From: JABDKJ01 sp039028335 | GTDB taxonomy: Bacteria > Bacteroidota > Bacteroidia > Flavobacteriales_D > JABDKJ01 | NCBI GenBank assembly: GCA_039028335.1 | Contig: JBCCIF010000051.1 | Location: 1-23,359, forward strand | DNA length: 23,359 nucleotides | Reading direction: 5' to 3' | In this document: positions 23,252 to 23,359 of the stretch, piece by piece | How the letters are laid out: each line of letters starts with the position of its first letter | Position numbering within the stretch: position 1 is the stretch's first letter | The notes under the pieces: generated by a model | The model's database searches: none | Told to the model about the DNA's origin: nothing | The model's input: only the letters and a program-made list of their open reading frames with translations | Program-made: the position numbers and the translations under genes

Positions 23252-23359
23252 AACTTGTCTTGTCATGACCGCAATCATGCTGTCATTCTACGCAGCAACC
23301 GATATGATAAGAACGGTCGCGCCAAATTAGAGTCCTGCGTCATGTACGAAAGAGAAAAG
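23226..23359. other. Non-coding tail with repeat-like sequence
   Basis: After the sulfotransferase I see no supported gene to the window end. The stretch has visibly more G and C than the neighbouring genes and is rich in TGTC/GACA words. It contains a distant inverted pair, ACGCAG (23290-23295) and CTGCGT (23335-23340). The only open frames are about 20-27 codons on either strand and match nothing I know. It may be an interspersed intergenic repeat or the edge of another element. Confidence 0.35.

Overview
The window reads as chromosomal DNA of a member of the Bacteroidota, most likely a Flavobacteriales-type organism. The evidence is an AT-rich sequence, two secreted proteins with type IX secretion (T9SS) C-terminal sorting domains, PKD-repeat architecture, possible TAnnTTTG-type promoter boxes, and a ddl / PASTA / rluD neighbourhood of the kind common in that group. 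There are 20 protein genes, one cut by the left edge. I see no rRNA, tRNA, CRISPR array, transposase or phage structural gene.

Positions 1-4346 hold the most unusual part. Three minus-strand genes (659-3265) are packed with a 5-nt gap and a 14-nt overlap. They encode a T4 Rnl1-like RNA ligase, a full-length T4 Pnkp-like 5'-kinase/3'-phosphatase and a protein with a DNA-polymerase-beta-type nucleotidyltransferase signature. A WYL-domain regulator (3333-4346) is divergent from them, and a perfect 9+9 bp inverted repeat lies in the 67-bp space between. I interpret this as a regulated RNA-repair (probably tRNA-repair) cassette. It resembles the enzyme pair that phage T4 uses to undo anticodon-nuclease damage, with a nucleotidyltransferase-like third component added. 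Two small minus-strand genes of unknown function (1-600) follow it.

Positions 4433-14444 hold cell-envelope and housekeeping genes: diacylglycerol/undecaprenol kinase, a DUF1361 membrane protein, RluD-type pseudouridine synthase, a T9SS-exported protein, a PASTA protein, divergent D-Ala-D-Ala ligase, the RdgB nucleotide-pool sanitizer, and a 1142-residue T9SS-exported multi-PKD protein.

Positions 14545-23225 are a surface-polysaccharide locus: an AsnB-type amidotransferase, an FkbM methyltransferase (opposite strand), a Wzx flippase, a hexapeptide acyltransferase, two GT4-type and one GT2 glycosyltransferases, and a sulfotransferase. From wzx onward the genes lie close together or overlap and look like one operon. 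Three of them appear to start with TTG. The inferred product is a glycan decorated by acyl, sulfate and possibly amide and methyl groups. The final 134 bases contain a hairpin and a stretch unlike the rest of the locus, perhaps an intergenic repeat.
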